A stretch of DNA of 64,000 nucleotides from Mesorhizobium sp. M1D.F.Ca.ET.043.01.1.1 (lineage in GTDB: Bacteria; Pseudomonadota; Alphaproteobacteria; Rhizobiales; Rhizobiaceae), in contig NZ_CP034444.1 of NCBI RefSeq assembly GCF_003952385.1, positions 3,348,001-3,412,000 of the forward strand, written 5' to 3'. Position numbers and translations under genes: made by a program. Under the pieces are notes generated by a model. The model saw only the letters and a list, made by a program, of their open reading frames with translations, was not told the DNA's origin and did no database searches. Shown here one piece after another: positions 8,072 through 16,811 of this stretch. Each line of letters begins with the position of its first letter. The first letter of the stretch is position 1.

Positions 8072-8581
8072 TCAGCGTCGCACCACCACATGCGGCGCGA
8101 ATTTCCGCACCGCATCGACCATCTCTTCCCCGCGCGCGTCGAGCGAGGATATCTCCATATGCACGATGGTCTTGCCGAAGGGCATCAGGCCAAAGGCATT
8201 GGCGGCGGCATATTTGATGGCGTCGGGCGGCTCCTCGGTGAGCTCGAAATTGAGCATCGCCGCGCCCTTGCCGCCGGCGGCGAGGCGCACGCTCCGCACC
8301 TTCGCCCACGGCACCAGCACGTCGCCGGCGCGAGCATCGCGGAAGCCCTGGCTGTTCAGAACCACCTTGACCGAAGTGTCGAAGGCGCCACGCACGATGA
8401 AGAAGCCGAGCGCCAGGCACGCGGCGCCGAGCAGCGCGATGATCAGCACATGCCCGCCACTCGCGCCGGCAGCCAGGCCCTGCAGCGCGCCGAAGCCGAA
8501 AATGCCGCCGATCAGGAACGGCCCCAGCGCCGGGAGGATTTTTCCGGTGGGGCTGTTGCGGATTTCGAGCGGCGCGGCCAT
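8072..8581 (-). CDS. STM3941-like membrane protein with PH-like domain
   Basis: 169 residues. Two hydrophobic segments at about 17-35 and 45-65 (IGGIFGFGALQGLAAGASGG and HVLIIALLGAACLALGFFIV) are followed by a soluble part with a PH-like beta pattern (VVLNSQGFRDAR, VPWAKVRSVRL, MEISSLDARGEEM). It resembles the STM3941 family of inner-membrane proteins without known function. The start at 8581 (MAAPLEIRN) avoids a proline/histidine-rich extension that looks non-coding. The upstream membrane-protein gene ends 11 bases before this start, so the two are probably cotranscribed. Confidence 0.72.
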   Translation of the reverse strand: MAAPLEIRNSPTGKILPALGPFLIGGIFGFGALQGLAAGASGGHVLIIALLGAACLALGFFIVRGAFDTSVKVVLNSQGFRDARAGDVLVPWAKVRSVRLAAGGKGAAMLNFELTEEPPDAIKYAAANAFGLMPFGKTIVHMEISSLDARGEEMVDAVRKFAPHVVVRR

Positions 8582-8592
8582 TTCCGCCCCGC

Positions 8593-9105
8593 TCACGGTT
8601 CCGATTTCAACAGCGTCCAGATCCAGCCGATGAAGGTGAGGACCAGGAACGGATAGCCGATCGCCGGCAGGGGCGAGGAGGTGGGCAGAAGCGGCGCGCC
8701 CCACAGGATCATCGCCGCCGAGACGGTGAAGAGCAGGGCCGCCACGAAAGCGGTGAGCCGTGTCCACAGCGCGAAGGTGCTTTGGGCGCTGACCATGACC
8801 AGCCCCGCCGCCCAGAGCGCAATGCCGCCGACATAGGACGGCACGCTCGCCTGCAGGCCTGCCGCATTGCCGGCCAGAAGCAGGGTCTCGCCAGCCAGGA
8901 AGGTGAGGAAGCCGGCGGCGACGAGGTCATTGGCGAGCCGCTGGTATTTCAGGGTGAGCAGCGCCGCCGCCACGACGATCGCGACGCCGTCGATGGTCCA
9001 CAGCGTCTCGCGCAGCGCATCGCCGGCGACGAACGTGCCCGCCATGCCCAACGCGCCGCCGATGGCGAGGCCGATCGCGGCGACCGTGTCGAGGGTGGAG
9101 CGCAT
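8593..9105 (-). CDS. Hypothetical six-helix membrane protein
   Basis: 170 residues, almost wholly hydrophobic, with about six membrane spans (VAAIGLAIGGALGMAGTFVA, LWTIDGVAIVVAAALLTL, LVAAGFLTFLAGETLLLAG, VGGIALWAAGLVMV, LTAFVAALLFTVSAAMI, AIGYPFLVLTFIGWIWTL). I do not recognise the family. GGGGAGA stands 6-12 bases before the ATG at 9105, which supports this start over a longer frame reaching 9192. It heads a two-gene unit with the STM3941-like gene. Confidence 0.7.
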   Translation of the reverse strand: MRSTLDTVAAIGLAIGGALGMAGTFVAGDALRETLWTIDGVAIVVAAALLTLKYQRLANDLVAAGFLTFLAGETLLLAGNAAGLQASVPSYVGGIALWAAGLVMVSAQSTFALWTRLTAFVAALLFTVSAAMILWGAPLLPTSSPLPAIGYPFLVLTFIGWIWTLLKSEP

Positions 9106-9295
9106 GTGATGTCTCCCCAAAAGGGGTGTACGATACTGCAGCGCGAGGCTTTCTCCAATCACGGCCCGACGCAACACGGAACTGGGCATCAATCACTGTG
9201 CTTCATAGTCAACGCCCGGGGAACCGTCCGATTCGCCATTTGCGCTACGCAAAAAGCGGAGCTGACATCACCTATCCACGCCAGCAGCGATCAAG

Positions 9296-10522
9296 TTATT
9301 TATAGTTAATCTGGCCAACCTTGTATGACAATCTACGCCATTCGGACGTTGTCACCAAAGTCGCCAGTTTTGCTCGTAGCTCCACGAGAATTGGATCTGA
9401 GAAATTTTTCAGCAATCTCTCGGTTTCATGGAAATATTTCTTCGCTGACGTGATGGCTTTATCCACCTGTCCATGTGACATCAAGGCATCGATGTGGTAG
9501 TACCCAAGAGTAACTATCGGGTATTCGTCCAAAGTGCCCTTCAACCTTTCCGCGCCCATTGCGACATGGCGTTCCATCAAACTAGTAACCGCTTCGTCGA
9601 CAAGCCTCTGCGTTGCTGTGTTAAACGCGGTATGTTGGGCGGCAACGATTAGCTTTTGCTGGGCAAGCGCGTGTTGCGCAAACTTGTTGCCAGGGTATGC
9701 CTGAATTGACCGACCAAGCATCTCCAATGCCTCTTTCTGCCTTCCAAGGCGCCGCAGCAGAAGTGCATATTGAAGCCAGAAGTGCCCATCTAACTGGAGC
9801 GATATCTCGAAATTTGTGTAAAATTTGACGGCTCTGCCCTTATCGCCCGAGTTAGCGAAAATTTGGTATATGTTATTATTGTTCAATAGATACTTGAACA
9901 GCTGCCCATCATGCTCAGTCAGATTTCTTATGATCGGTGGCGTGAATTGCACATAGTAATTGACCATCGCAATCAAAACTGCTTCTAAGTCGTTCAAGGA
10001 CGCATACTTTTGGACAACCTCAGATGCATAAATTTGATGCCTTGCTTGGTACCGGCCAGACTTCGAAATATCCACAATTCCTTGAAGCCCATTCAAAAGC
10101 TCGTCAAATGTATGAGGTGAATTCAAGTAACCCAATACAGTAGACGCCATCGATTTGCTGATTCCGACTCGGGGAACCGTCGCTATGGCGACCGTCAAGA
10201 AAAATTGTCGTCTATCTTGTTCAGAAATTCGAGAAAATTCGTCTTCAATAATCTCCTCGAAACCCTTTGATTCAGTTGCTTCGAGCATTGCAATGAGTAG
10301 TTGCTGCCTGCTCTTTGCAAACCTTTGACGTTTTTCTGCCACGTTTAGTTTATTAAACGCCGGTGCAGCGTAATTTCCTTCAATTGCCTTAATTATTACG
10401 TCTATATCGTCCGACTTAAACCTGTCAAATTTGACGATACCGACGTTTCCCATAAATAATTTTTCCAGCCTGTCGTGCCATTCCCCCGTACGCGCGCTCG
10501 TCAATATCGTTACACCTTCCAT
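9296..10522 (-). CDS. C-terminal part of split SIR2-STAND-TPR defence protein
   Basis: 408 residues from the first ATG, but the frame is open from about 10612, adding a Walker B-like TCLVVIDDLHVVAE just before MEGVTILTSAR. This is the missing second half of the NTPase begun at 10585-11823, in another frame. The sensor segment (VTILTSAR, then FDRFKSDDIDVIIKAI) is followed by all-alpha repeats that look like TPRs (HFWLQYALLLRRLGRQKEAL, MLGRSIQAYPGNKFAQHALA). In STAND proteins such a C-terminal region senses the trigger. GC content is visibly lower than in neighbours. Whether any protein is made from this half alone is unknown. Confidence 0.75.
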   Translation of the reverse strand: MEGVTILTSARTGEWHDRLEKLFMGNVGIVKFDRFKSDDIDVIIKAIEGNYAAPAFNKLNVAEKRQRFAKSRQQLLIAMLEATESKGFEEIIEDEFSRISEQDRRQFFLTVAIATVPRVGISKSMASTVLGYLNSPHTFDELLNGLQGIVDISKSGRYQARHQIYASEVVQKYASLNDLEAVLIAMVNYYVQFTPPIIRNLTEHDGQLFKYLLNNNNIYQIFANSGDKGRAVKFYTNFEISLQLDGHFWLQYALLLRRLGRQKEALEMLGRSIQAYPGNKFAQHALAQQKLIVAAQHTAFNTATQRLVDEAVTSLMERHVAMGAERLKGTLDEYPIVTLGYYHIDALMSHGQVDKAITSAKKYFHETERLLKNFSDPILVELRAKLATLVTTSEWRRLSYKVGQINYK

Positions 10523-10584
10523 GGAGCGCTCGCCTAAGACTTCTGATATGCTCTCAGCAACGACATGAAGATCATCTATGACTA

Positions 10585-11823
10585 CTAGACAGGTCGATCC
10601 TCCCTGAACTTTTTAAGGGAGTACATGACATCCTTGAAGGGCACGCCACTTTCGGTGTATTCAACAACCAAGGGGCTACCCTCAGAAGCGGATAGACGAA
10701 GAGCGTAGTCCATAACAAAAGTCGACTTGCCGGACCCCGCCTCGCCAAGGACAACAATTGCCCTTCTCTGATCCCTGCCTTGGTCGATTTCCGACCGAAG
10801 CCGTTGGAATTGCCCCAAAGACGCGAAAGAGGACGACGCGATGATTGGCCACGTAGGCCCATATCCCTCGTAAAACCTCCTCCTGTATTTGGCCAATTCG
10901 TTGCCATTGTTGGGGAATCTCTTTGCCAGAGCCTTGTGCGATACCGGAAATATGGCTCTGAGCGCTTCGACGTCGGCTCCGGTAAAGCGACTTTTTTGAC
11001 TTGCTGCCGCTGCCGCACCTTCGGATTCTATGTCCCTTGGCATGAGACCGCCTGGGAAGCGCCGTTCTATTTCGGAGACGAAATTCTCAAGCGTCGCTTT
11101 GATATGAACTATGCCCCGATTTTGAAGAGAGCGGCTCTGGATTTCTGTAAGATCGCTTGGCGTTACACAGAAGGAACGTCCCGGGGTGGCGTCTTTGGTC
11201 AAAGCAGCCCGCACGCTTTGAAACAGAATATGCTCATTTAGAGACGTCCCGACGAACACCACGGTGTAGTCGATAAAATCCTCTCCAAGCTGTGAATACC
11301 ACGCCGGATTTTTGGCTGACGCGTCTGCGTATTCAGTGGACGAGAAGATAAAGCCTGCTTCTGGATTCAGCGCACAACCATGCAAGTGCACAACCTGACA
11401 TTCGGAATACCCACGCCACTCGACGCGCCGATCGCGAAGCGCGTTGTAGAATTGTAGCTTCTGCGACGTCTTCTTTCTTGGAATATTTTCTATGGTGTCG
11501 TCTACGTTGAAGGTATAAACTCGACGCCATGGCACGCTGAAAACTTTTACAAGAGCTTCGCTCGGAGTAGTTCCGGTGAAATTGCTTTCGAATATTTTTC
11601 TATACTTCACTGACCCGATCGACGCGCCTAGAGCTTCAAAGACCTCCTTTAGGTCTTCTCCGCCGTACGGAAGGTCCCCTGCCTCTGCGACCAGTTTGGC
11701 AATCTCGGAGGTACTCGCGATTGGTCGACCAAACTTGTTGGTTGCGTTGATACTTACACCAGCGCCGGTAACCAGTACGGCTCGACCTTCCCGAATATCG
11801 GCGAATATTGAATCTGGAAACAA
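10585..11823 (-). CDS. N-terminal part of split SIR2-STAND defence protein (Avs5-like)
   Basis: 412 residues ending at a stop just after the Walker A region. SIR2 domain, about 1-260: VLVTGAGVS (16-24) for the NAD loop, HLHG (146-149) with the likely catalytic His, STEY, and FVGTSLNEHIL (190-200). A STAND-type NTPase begins around 320, with Walker A GEAGSGKST at 360-368. In Avs5-type proteins the SIR2 domain depletes NAD once the C-terminus senses phage. The frame breaks near residue 404, and the remainder continues in the next frame down to 9296. Repairing it gives about 835 residues. Low GC and lack of synteny suggest horizontal transfer. Confidence 0.82.
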   Translation of the reverse strand: MFPDSIFADIREGRAVLVTGAGVSINATNKFGRPIASTSEIAKLVAEAGDLPYGGEDLKEVFEALGASIGSVKYRKIFESNFTGTTPSEALVKVFSVPWRRVYTFNVDDTIENIPRKKTSQKLQFYNALRDRRVEWRGYSECQVVHLHGCALNPEAGFIFSSTEYADASAKNPAWYSQLGEDFIDYTVVFVGTSLNEHILFQSVRAALTKDATPGRSFCVTPSDLTEIQSRSLQNRGIVHIKATLENFVSEIERRFPGGLMPRDIESEGAAAAASQKSRFTGADVEALRAIFPVSHKALAKRFPNNGNELAKYRRRFYEGYGPTWPIIASSSFASLGQFQRLRSEIDQGRDQRRAIVVLGEAGSGKSTFVMDYALRLSASEGSPLVVEYTESGVPFKDVMYSLKKFREDRPV

Positions 11824-11992
11824 GGCACCCCTCCCCTTTTTGGGTCAGACTGCACGATTCCCATCTCCTTTTCTAGGTGGAAAGATGACGGACTGCCAAC
11901 GGATCGGCGAATACTGGAGCCGGGAACCTGCATGTACCGGTTGACCATCAGGTCCCGCCTTCTACATGCCGGCCAGCGGCACAGATTTCCCC

Positions 11993-13798
11993 TCAATCGC
12001 CCATCTTCAGCGCCTGGATAAACGCCTCCTGCGGGATATCCACCTTGCCGAACTGCCGCATCCGCTTCTTGCCCTCTTTCTGCTTGTCGAGCAGCTTGCG
12101 CTTGCGGGTGACGTCGCCGCCGTAGCATTTGGCGGTGACGTCCTTCCTGAGCGCCGAGACGGTCTCGCGGGCGATGATGCGGCCGCCGATCGCGGCCTGG
12201 ATCGGGATCTTGAACAGATGCTGCGGGATCAGCTCCTTCAGCTTCTCGCACATGGCGCGGCCGCGCTTTTCCGCCGCCGTGCGGTGCACCAGCATGGATA
12301 GGGCGTCGACCGGCTCGTCATTGACCAGGATCGACATCTTCACCAGGTCGCCCTCGCGGTAGTTGGTCAGGTGATAGTCGAAGGAGGCGTAGCCCTTGGA
12401 GATCGACTTCAGCCGGTCGTAGAAGTCGAACACCACCTCGTTGAGCGGCAGGTCGTAGGTGAGCATGGCGCGCTTGCCGACATAGGAGAGATCGGCCTGG
12501 ATGCCGCGCCTGTCCTGGCAGAGTTTCAGGATGCCGCCGAGATAGTCGTCGGGGGTCAGGATGGTGGCGCGGATCCACGGCTCCTCGATCGAGGCGATCT
12601 TGACCACGTCGGGCATGTCGGCCGGGTTGTGCAATTCCTTCGTCGTGCCGTCGATGAGGTTCATGCGGTAGACGACCGACGGCGCGGTGGCGATAAGGTC
12701 GAGATTGAACTCGCGCTCCAGCCGCTCCTGGATGATCTCCAGATGCAGCAGCCCGAGGAAGCCGCAGCGGAAGCCGAAGCCGAGCGCGGCGGAGGTTTCC
12801 ATTTCATAGGAGAAGGACGCATCGTTGAGGCGCAGCTTGCCGACGGCGGCGCGCAGATCCTCGAAATCGGCGGCATCGACCGGGAACAGGCCGCAGAACA
12901 CCACCGGCTGCGCCGGCTTGAAGCCGGGCAGCGCCTTTTGCGTCGGGCGGCGGTCCTCGGTGATGGTGTCGCCGACGCGGGTGTCGGCCACCTCCTTGAT
13001 CGAGCCGGTGAAGAAGCCGAACTCGCCGGGGCCGAGCTCGTCGACATTGACGCGGGCCGGCTTGAAGACGCCGGTGCGCTCGACGAGATATTTCGCGCCG
13101 GTGCCCATCATGCGGATGGTCTGGCCCTTCTTCATCACGCCGTCGATGATGCGCACCAGAACGATGACGCCGAGATAGGCGTCGTACCAGCTGTCGACCA
13201 GCATCGCCTTCAGCGGGGCGTTGACGTCGCCCTCGCGCGGCGGCGGCAGCTGGTGGACGATCGCCTCCAGCACGTCCGGAACGCCAAGGCCGGTCTTGGC
13301 CGAGATCTGCACGGCGTTGGAGGCGTCGAGGCCGATCACCTCCTCCACCTGCTCGCGGATGCGCTCGGGCTCGGCGGCCGGCAGGTCGACCTTGTTCAGC
13401 ACCACGACGATCTCGTGGTTGTTGTCGATGGCCTGGTAGACATTGGCGAGCGTCTGCGCCTCGACGCCCTGGCTGGCGTCGACCACCAGCAGCGAGCCCT
13501 CGCAGGCGGCCAGCGAGCGCGACACCTCGTAGGCGAAGTCGACATGGCCGGGCGTGTCGATGAGGTTCAGCACGTAATCCTCGCCGTTCCTGGCGCGGTA
13601 GTTCAGCCGAACGGTCTGGGCCTTGATGGTGATGCCGCGCTCGCGCTCGATGTCCATCGAGTCCAGCACCTGCTCCTTCATGTCGCGCTCCTCCAGCGCG
13701 CCGGTGAGCTGGATCAGCCGGTCGGCAAGCGTCGATTTGCCATGGTCGATATGGGCGACGATGGAGAAATTGCGGATGTGGTCGAGCGGGGTCGTCAT
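11993..13798 (-). CDS. lepA: Elongation factor 4 (LepA)
   Basis: 601 residues, the standard length. A ribosome-bound GTPase that back-translocates or remodels stalled elongating ribosomes. G1 AHIDHGKST is near residue 14, G3 DTPGHVDF near 80, G4 NKVDLP near 135. The LepA-specific C-terminus ([20 protein letters not shown]) is intact. The start at 13798 ([20 protein letters not shown]) matches the family; the frame runs further upstream into a family A repeat, which is not coding. It ends 170 bases from the defence gene's start, which marks the edge of the low-GC island. Confidence 0.97.
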   Translation of the reverse strand: MTTPLDHIRNFSIVAHIDHGKSTLADRLIQLTGALEERDMKEQVLDSMDIERERGITIKAQTVRLNYRARNGEDYVLNLIDTPGHVDFAYEVSRSLAACEGSLLVVDASQGVEAQTLANVYQAIDNNHEIVVVLNKVDLPAAEPERIREQVEEVIGLDASNAVQISAKTGLGVPDVLEAIVHQLPPPREGDVNAPLKAMLVDSWYDAYLGVIVLVRIIDGVMKKGQTIRMMGTGAKYLVERTGVFKPARVNVDELGPGEFGFFTGSIKEVADTRVGDTITEDRRPTQKALPGFKPAQPVVFCGLFPVDAADFEDLRAAVGKLRLNDASFSYEMETSAALGFGFRCGFLGLLHLEIIQERLEREFNLDLIATAPSVVYRMNLIDGTTKELHNPADMPDVVKIASIEEPWIRATILTPDDYLGGILKLCQDRRGIQADLSYVGKRAMLTYDLPLNEVVFDFYDRLKSISKGYASFDYHLTNYREGDLVKMSILVNDEPVDALSMLVHRTAAEKRGRAMCEKLKELIPQHLFKIPIQAAIGGRIIARETVSALRKDVTAKCYGGDVTRKRKLLDKQKEGKKRMRQFGKVDIPQEAFIQALKMGD

Positions 13799-13847
13799 GC
13801 GGCGCGCTTTAGCAGGGGCAAGGGTGAGGGGCAAGCGGGGCGCCCTT

Positions 13848-14025
13848 TTCCTCCCCCCTTGCGGGAGAAGGGGCGCCGCAGGCGACGGATGAGGGGTGCT
13901 CCAGCTTGGCAAGATCGCTGCCAAGCCATGGGCATGCCACTCACCACCGCCTCATTTCTTCCAACACCCCTCATCCGTCTCGGCGCTGCGCGCCGATCCA
14001 CCTTCTCCCACAAGGGAGAAGGAGG
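13848..14025. repeat. Palindromic repeat family A, complete copy with longer centre
   Basis: The left outer stem is weakened (CTCCCCCCTTGCGGGAG) and the left inner stem is GCGCCGCAGGCG. The right half has the TCGGCGC/GCGCCGA type. The centre is about 70 bases and begins GCTCCAGCTTGGCAAGATC, close to GCTCCAGCCTGGCAAGGAC at the inner edge of the DUF559-containing copy. It occupies most of the 328-base gap between lepA and the TadG-like gene. Confidence 0.8.
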
Positions 14026-14126
14026 GTGCCGCGCTCCGCTTAAACTTTCCTCCATCCCTTTAAGGCATAATTCTACCCTCGAGTGTAAGCAGGCTGTGCT
14101 GCCGACGGCGTCTGGGGGGTCAAGGA

Positions 14127-15251
14127 ATGTTTTCGTCCGCAAGGGATTTCGTCCGCTCCCAAGACGGCTCGATGATGCCGATCATGGTCATAATGACGAT
14201 CCCGCTGCTCATCGCGGTCGGCTTTTCCGTCGACTACACCTCGGCGGTGACGACCAGGAGCAACATGCAGAACGCGCTGGACGCCGCGATCCTGTCGATC
14301 ACCACGATGGAGACCACGACCTCGAAGGCCGACCGGCAGGTCGCGCTGCAGCAGGCCTACACGGCCAACAGCGGGGACGGCACGGTAACGCTGCAGAGCG
14401 TCGATGTCGCCGCCGACGGCACGGCGAGCTTCAGCGCCACGGCGGCCTATCCGATGCCGACCAATTTCATGACGATCGCCAACATCAAGACCGTCGCCAT
14501 CGGCGTCGGCGCGTCGGTGCGCAAGACGCCGGCGCTGACGCAGGCCGATTTCAAGGTGACGAAGGTGTCGGGCTACTGGAACAAGACCATGTATCTCTAC
14601 GGCACCAAGTTCGCGCAGACGAACGCGCAGAGCCTGATGAAGATCGACTACAAATACGTCCCCTATCAATTCACCTATAAGGTGGGCAACAAGAGCTACA
14701 CCGTGAGCGAGCCGAAAGGCTACGGCACCACCTCCGTCTACACGGTGAACGGAACCACGCAGACGCAGGTCCAGCAGCAGATCTGCACGACGACCGGCTC
14801 GCTCACCGCCTTCAGCAATCCGCCGACCGGCTCGATCCCCGGCAGCGTCAAGGACAGCAAATCCGGCAAGACGATCTACTTCAACACCACCTGCGCGACC
14901 ACCACCTACCCGGCCAACGGCGCCGGCGCGTCGATCGACGTCAGCCAGATGGACAAGCTCTACCTGCAGATGGACGTTCCCTCGGGCAATCCGCAGACGC
15001 TGAAATCGGACGATGCCGCCACCTCGAACCGGCTTTATATCGGCACCAGCGAAACCGACATGCCCGAGGTCGCGACGGGCGAGAAGGTCGACATCTTCAG
15101 CGCCGTGCCCTGCAACCAGACCAGCTACCAGGCCTGGGAAGACGGCGGCAACCCCGTGCCGGCCGATGTCAGCAACGCCGACTTCTTCTACAACGTGACC
15201 GGCAAGTGCGCCTTCAACAAGCGCCAGTCCGAGACCGTGATGACGCAGTAG
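14127..15251 (+). CDS. TadG-like pilus assembly protein, short form
   Basis: 374 residues. The N-terminus QDGSMMPIMVIMTIPLLIAV, then VDYTSAVTTRSNMQNALDAA is the TadE/TadG pseudopilin-like segment: a single membrane helix at about 16-40 and the helix that follows. The rest is Thr/Ser-rich, extracytoplasmic and lacks an obvious von Willebrand A domain, so it is a short TadG relative. Full-length TadG supports Flp pilus assembly. No other tad gene is adjacent. AAGGA precedes the ATG at 14127. Two cysteines near the C-terminus (VPCNQTSYQ, GKCAFNKRQ) could form a disulfide. Confidence 0.8.
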   Translation: MFSSARDFVRSQDGSMMPIMVIMTIPLLIAVGFSVDYTSAVTTRSNMQNALDAAILSITTMETTTSKADRQVALQQAYTANSGDGTVTLQSVDVAADGTASFSATAAYPMPTNFMTIANIKTVAIGVGASVRKTPALTQADFKVTKVSGYWNKTMYLYGTKFAQTNAQSLMKIDYKYVPYQFTYKVGNKSYTVSEPKGYGTTSVYTVNGTTQTQVQQQICTTTGSLTAFSNPPTGSIPGSVKDSKSGKTIYFNTTCATTTYPANGAGASIDVSQMDKLYLQMDVPSGNPQTLKSDDAATSNRLYIGTSETDMPEVATGEKVDIFSAVPCNQTSYQAWEDGGNPVPADVSNADFFYNVTGKCAFNKRQSETVMTQ

Positions 15252-15259
15252 CGGCGCCT

Positions 15260-15409
15260 CTCCTTCCCCCCTTGTGGGAGAAGGTGGATCGGCGCGCAGC
15301 GCCGAGACGGATGAGGGGTGTTCCAGCGGAGTGAGACGCTGGTGTTCCCTGGAGCACCCCTCATCCGTCGCCTTCGGCGACACCTTCTCCCACAAGGGGA
15401 AAAGGGAAG
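15260..15409. repeat. Palindromic repeat family A, complete copy
   Basis: Left inner stem TCGGCGC/GCGCCGA; right TCGCC/GGCGA. The halves are linked by TCCAGCGGAGTGAGACGCTG. It begins nine bases after the TadG-like stop codon and could also act as a transcript end. Confidence 0.85.
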
Positions 15410-15499
15410 GCGGCTCCTCAATCACAAACCGGTGAAGCCTGTAACGAAGCCTTCCGCCGCGGCGAAATCAGAGCATTGCCGCAACGGAGACTGCTTCTC

Positions 15500-16201
15500 A
15501 TGACTGGACCAAGGACAACGCTCGGCAGGCTCGCCGGCGCCGCTTTTGTCGCGCTTGCCGCCACGACCGGGGCTGCTTCCGCGCAGCCGCTCACCGTGGT
15601 CGAACTGTTCACCAGCCAGGGCTGCTCGTCCTGCCCGCCGGCCAATGCCAATCTGATCAAGGTGAAGGACCAGCCGGGCGTGCTGGCGCTGTCCTTCAAC
15701 GTCACCTATTGGGACTATCTCGGCTGGAAGGACACTTTCGGCCGGCAGGAATTCACCCAGCGCCAGGTCAACTACGAGCCGCCGCTCGGCCATGACGGGC
15801 CGTTCACGCCGCAGGTGGTGGTGAACGGCAGCACCGACGCGGTCGGCGCCAAGCCCGGCGAGATCCAGGGCCTCATTGCCAGGGCCGGCCGCGCCGAGGG
15901 TCCGGAGGTGTCGCTCGCCGGCGGCAAGGTGAGCATCGCCGCCGGCACCGTTTCCGGCGGAGCGGCCGACATCTGGCTGGTGCGCTACGACAAAGGCGTC
16001 GTCGAGGTGCCGGTGGCGCGCGGCGAGAACACCGGCCGCACGCTGCCGCATGCCAATGTCGTGCATTCGCTCGAGAGGCTCGGCCGCTGGACCGGCAAGG
16101 CCACGACGCTGCCGCTGCCCGCGGCAACCGGCGGCCTGAGCACCGCGGTGCTGGTGCAGCAACCGGGCGGTGGGCCGATCCTGGCCGCCGCCGCGAACTG
16201 A
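15500..16201 (+). CDS. DUF1223 secreted thioredoxin-like protein
   Basis: 233 residues with a signal peptide (LAGAAFVALAATTGAASA). The mature start VVELFTSQGCSSCPPANANL is the hallmark of DUF1223, a thioredoxin-fold family whose C-x-x-C (here CSSC) sits in the active-site position. VTYWDYLGWKDTFGRQEFTQ and FTPQVVVNG are also conserved in the family. Probably periplasmic redox protein; the substrate is unknown. The ATG at 15500 is preferred to upstream in-frame starts because it gives a normal signal peptide. The following repeat-rich secreted gene begins 86 bases on and may share its transcript. Confidence 0.88.
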   Translation: MTGPRTTLGRLAGAAFVALAATTGAASAQPLTVVELFTSQGCSSCPPANANLIKVKDQPGVLALSFNVTYWDYLGWKDTFGRQEFTQRQVNYEPPLGHDGPFTPQVVVNGSTDAVGAKPGEIQGLIARAGRAEGPEVSLAGGKVSIAAGTVSGGAADIWLVRYDKGVVEVPVARGENTGRTLPHANVVHSLERLGRWTGKATTLPLPAATGGLSTAVLVQQPGGGPILAAAAN

Positions 16202-16287
16202 TCGATCATCCCTTTTCGCGCGGCGCCGCAGGACGCGGCAGCGCACCATCCGGCCCGCATCGCGCGCCACAACCCAAGGAGACCACC

Positions 16288-16611
16288 ATGACCCGATTCC
16301 TGACGGCGCTCGCGCTTGCGCTCGCAACCACGGCTTTCGCCGCCGGCGTCCGCGCCGACGACGCGACCAACGCGATGAAGCCCGCCAATGCGATGGCGAC
16401 CGACGCCATGAAGCCGGCGACGGACGCGATGAAGCCGGCGGACGCCATGAAGCCCGCGGATGCCATGAAGCCCGATGCGATGAGCACCCAGGCGATGAAG
16501 CCGGCGACCGACGCGATGAAACCGGCGACGGATGCGATGAAGCCCGCCGACGCCATGAAGCCGGCGACGGATGCCATGAAGCCGGCCGACGCGATGGCTC
16601 CGGTGCAATAA
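16288..16611 (+). CDS. Secreted low-complexity protein with DAMKPA repeats
   Basis: 107 residues. A signal peptide (MTRFLTALALALATTAFAAG) is followed by about 80 residues made almost only of D-A-M-K-P-(A/D) units of five to six residues with occasional (A)T insertions: at least ten copies. No fold can be predicted; the Met- and Lys-rich composition could suit metal (copper) or polyanion binding, but this is a guess. GGAGA lies upstream of the ATG. The underlying DNA is a tandem repeat and may vary in copy number between strains. Confidence 0.75.
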   Translation: MTRFLTALALALATTAFAAGVRADDATNAMKPANAMATDAMKPATDAMKPADAMKPADAMKPDAMSTQAMKPATDAMKPATDAMKPADAMKPATDAMKPADAMAPVQ

Positions 16612-16644
16612 GTCGGCGGCCGGCGGGGCTGACAATCGCAAGGG

Positions 16645-16709
16645 CGCTCCCCCGCTCCGTCTCGGCGCTGCGCGCCGATCCACCTCTCCCCCATTTCATG
16701 GGGGCGAGG
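16645..16709. repeat. Family A-related half with altered outer hairpin
   Basis: The inner stem TCGGCGC/GCGCCGA and the CCGTC lead-in match family A, but the outer hairpin is CCTCTCCCCC/GGGGGCGAGG around ATTTCAT instead of CTTCTCCC/GGGAGAAG. Confidence 0.6.
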
Positions 16710-16811
16710 AAATGCCAACCGCCGAGGCCGCCGCTGGCCGCCGCACGGCAAAGTGAGAACCCCACGGCGGTTTCCGTCGTATATATTGGAACAACGACAA
16801 GGAGGTCAGAC

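Noticed and set aside
10585..10620. Programmed -1 frameshift in the SIR2-STAND gene
   Set aside because: The tract reads T-AAA-AAG in the zero frame, not the efficient A-AAA-AAG heptamer, and no obvious downstream stem-loop is seen. A mutation or sequencing error is simpler, although slippage is not excluded.
12371..14680. Forward-strand open frame of 769 codons opposite lepA that runs into the TadG-like gene
   Set aside because: LepA is certain on the other strand, and the frame crosses a family A repeat and is low-complexity.
16381..16605. Short regular DNA repeats as a possible CRISPR array
   Set aside because: Repeats are in-frame codon repeats (DAMKPA) of a signal-peptide-bearing gene, with no unique spacers and no cas genes.
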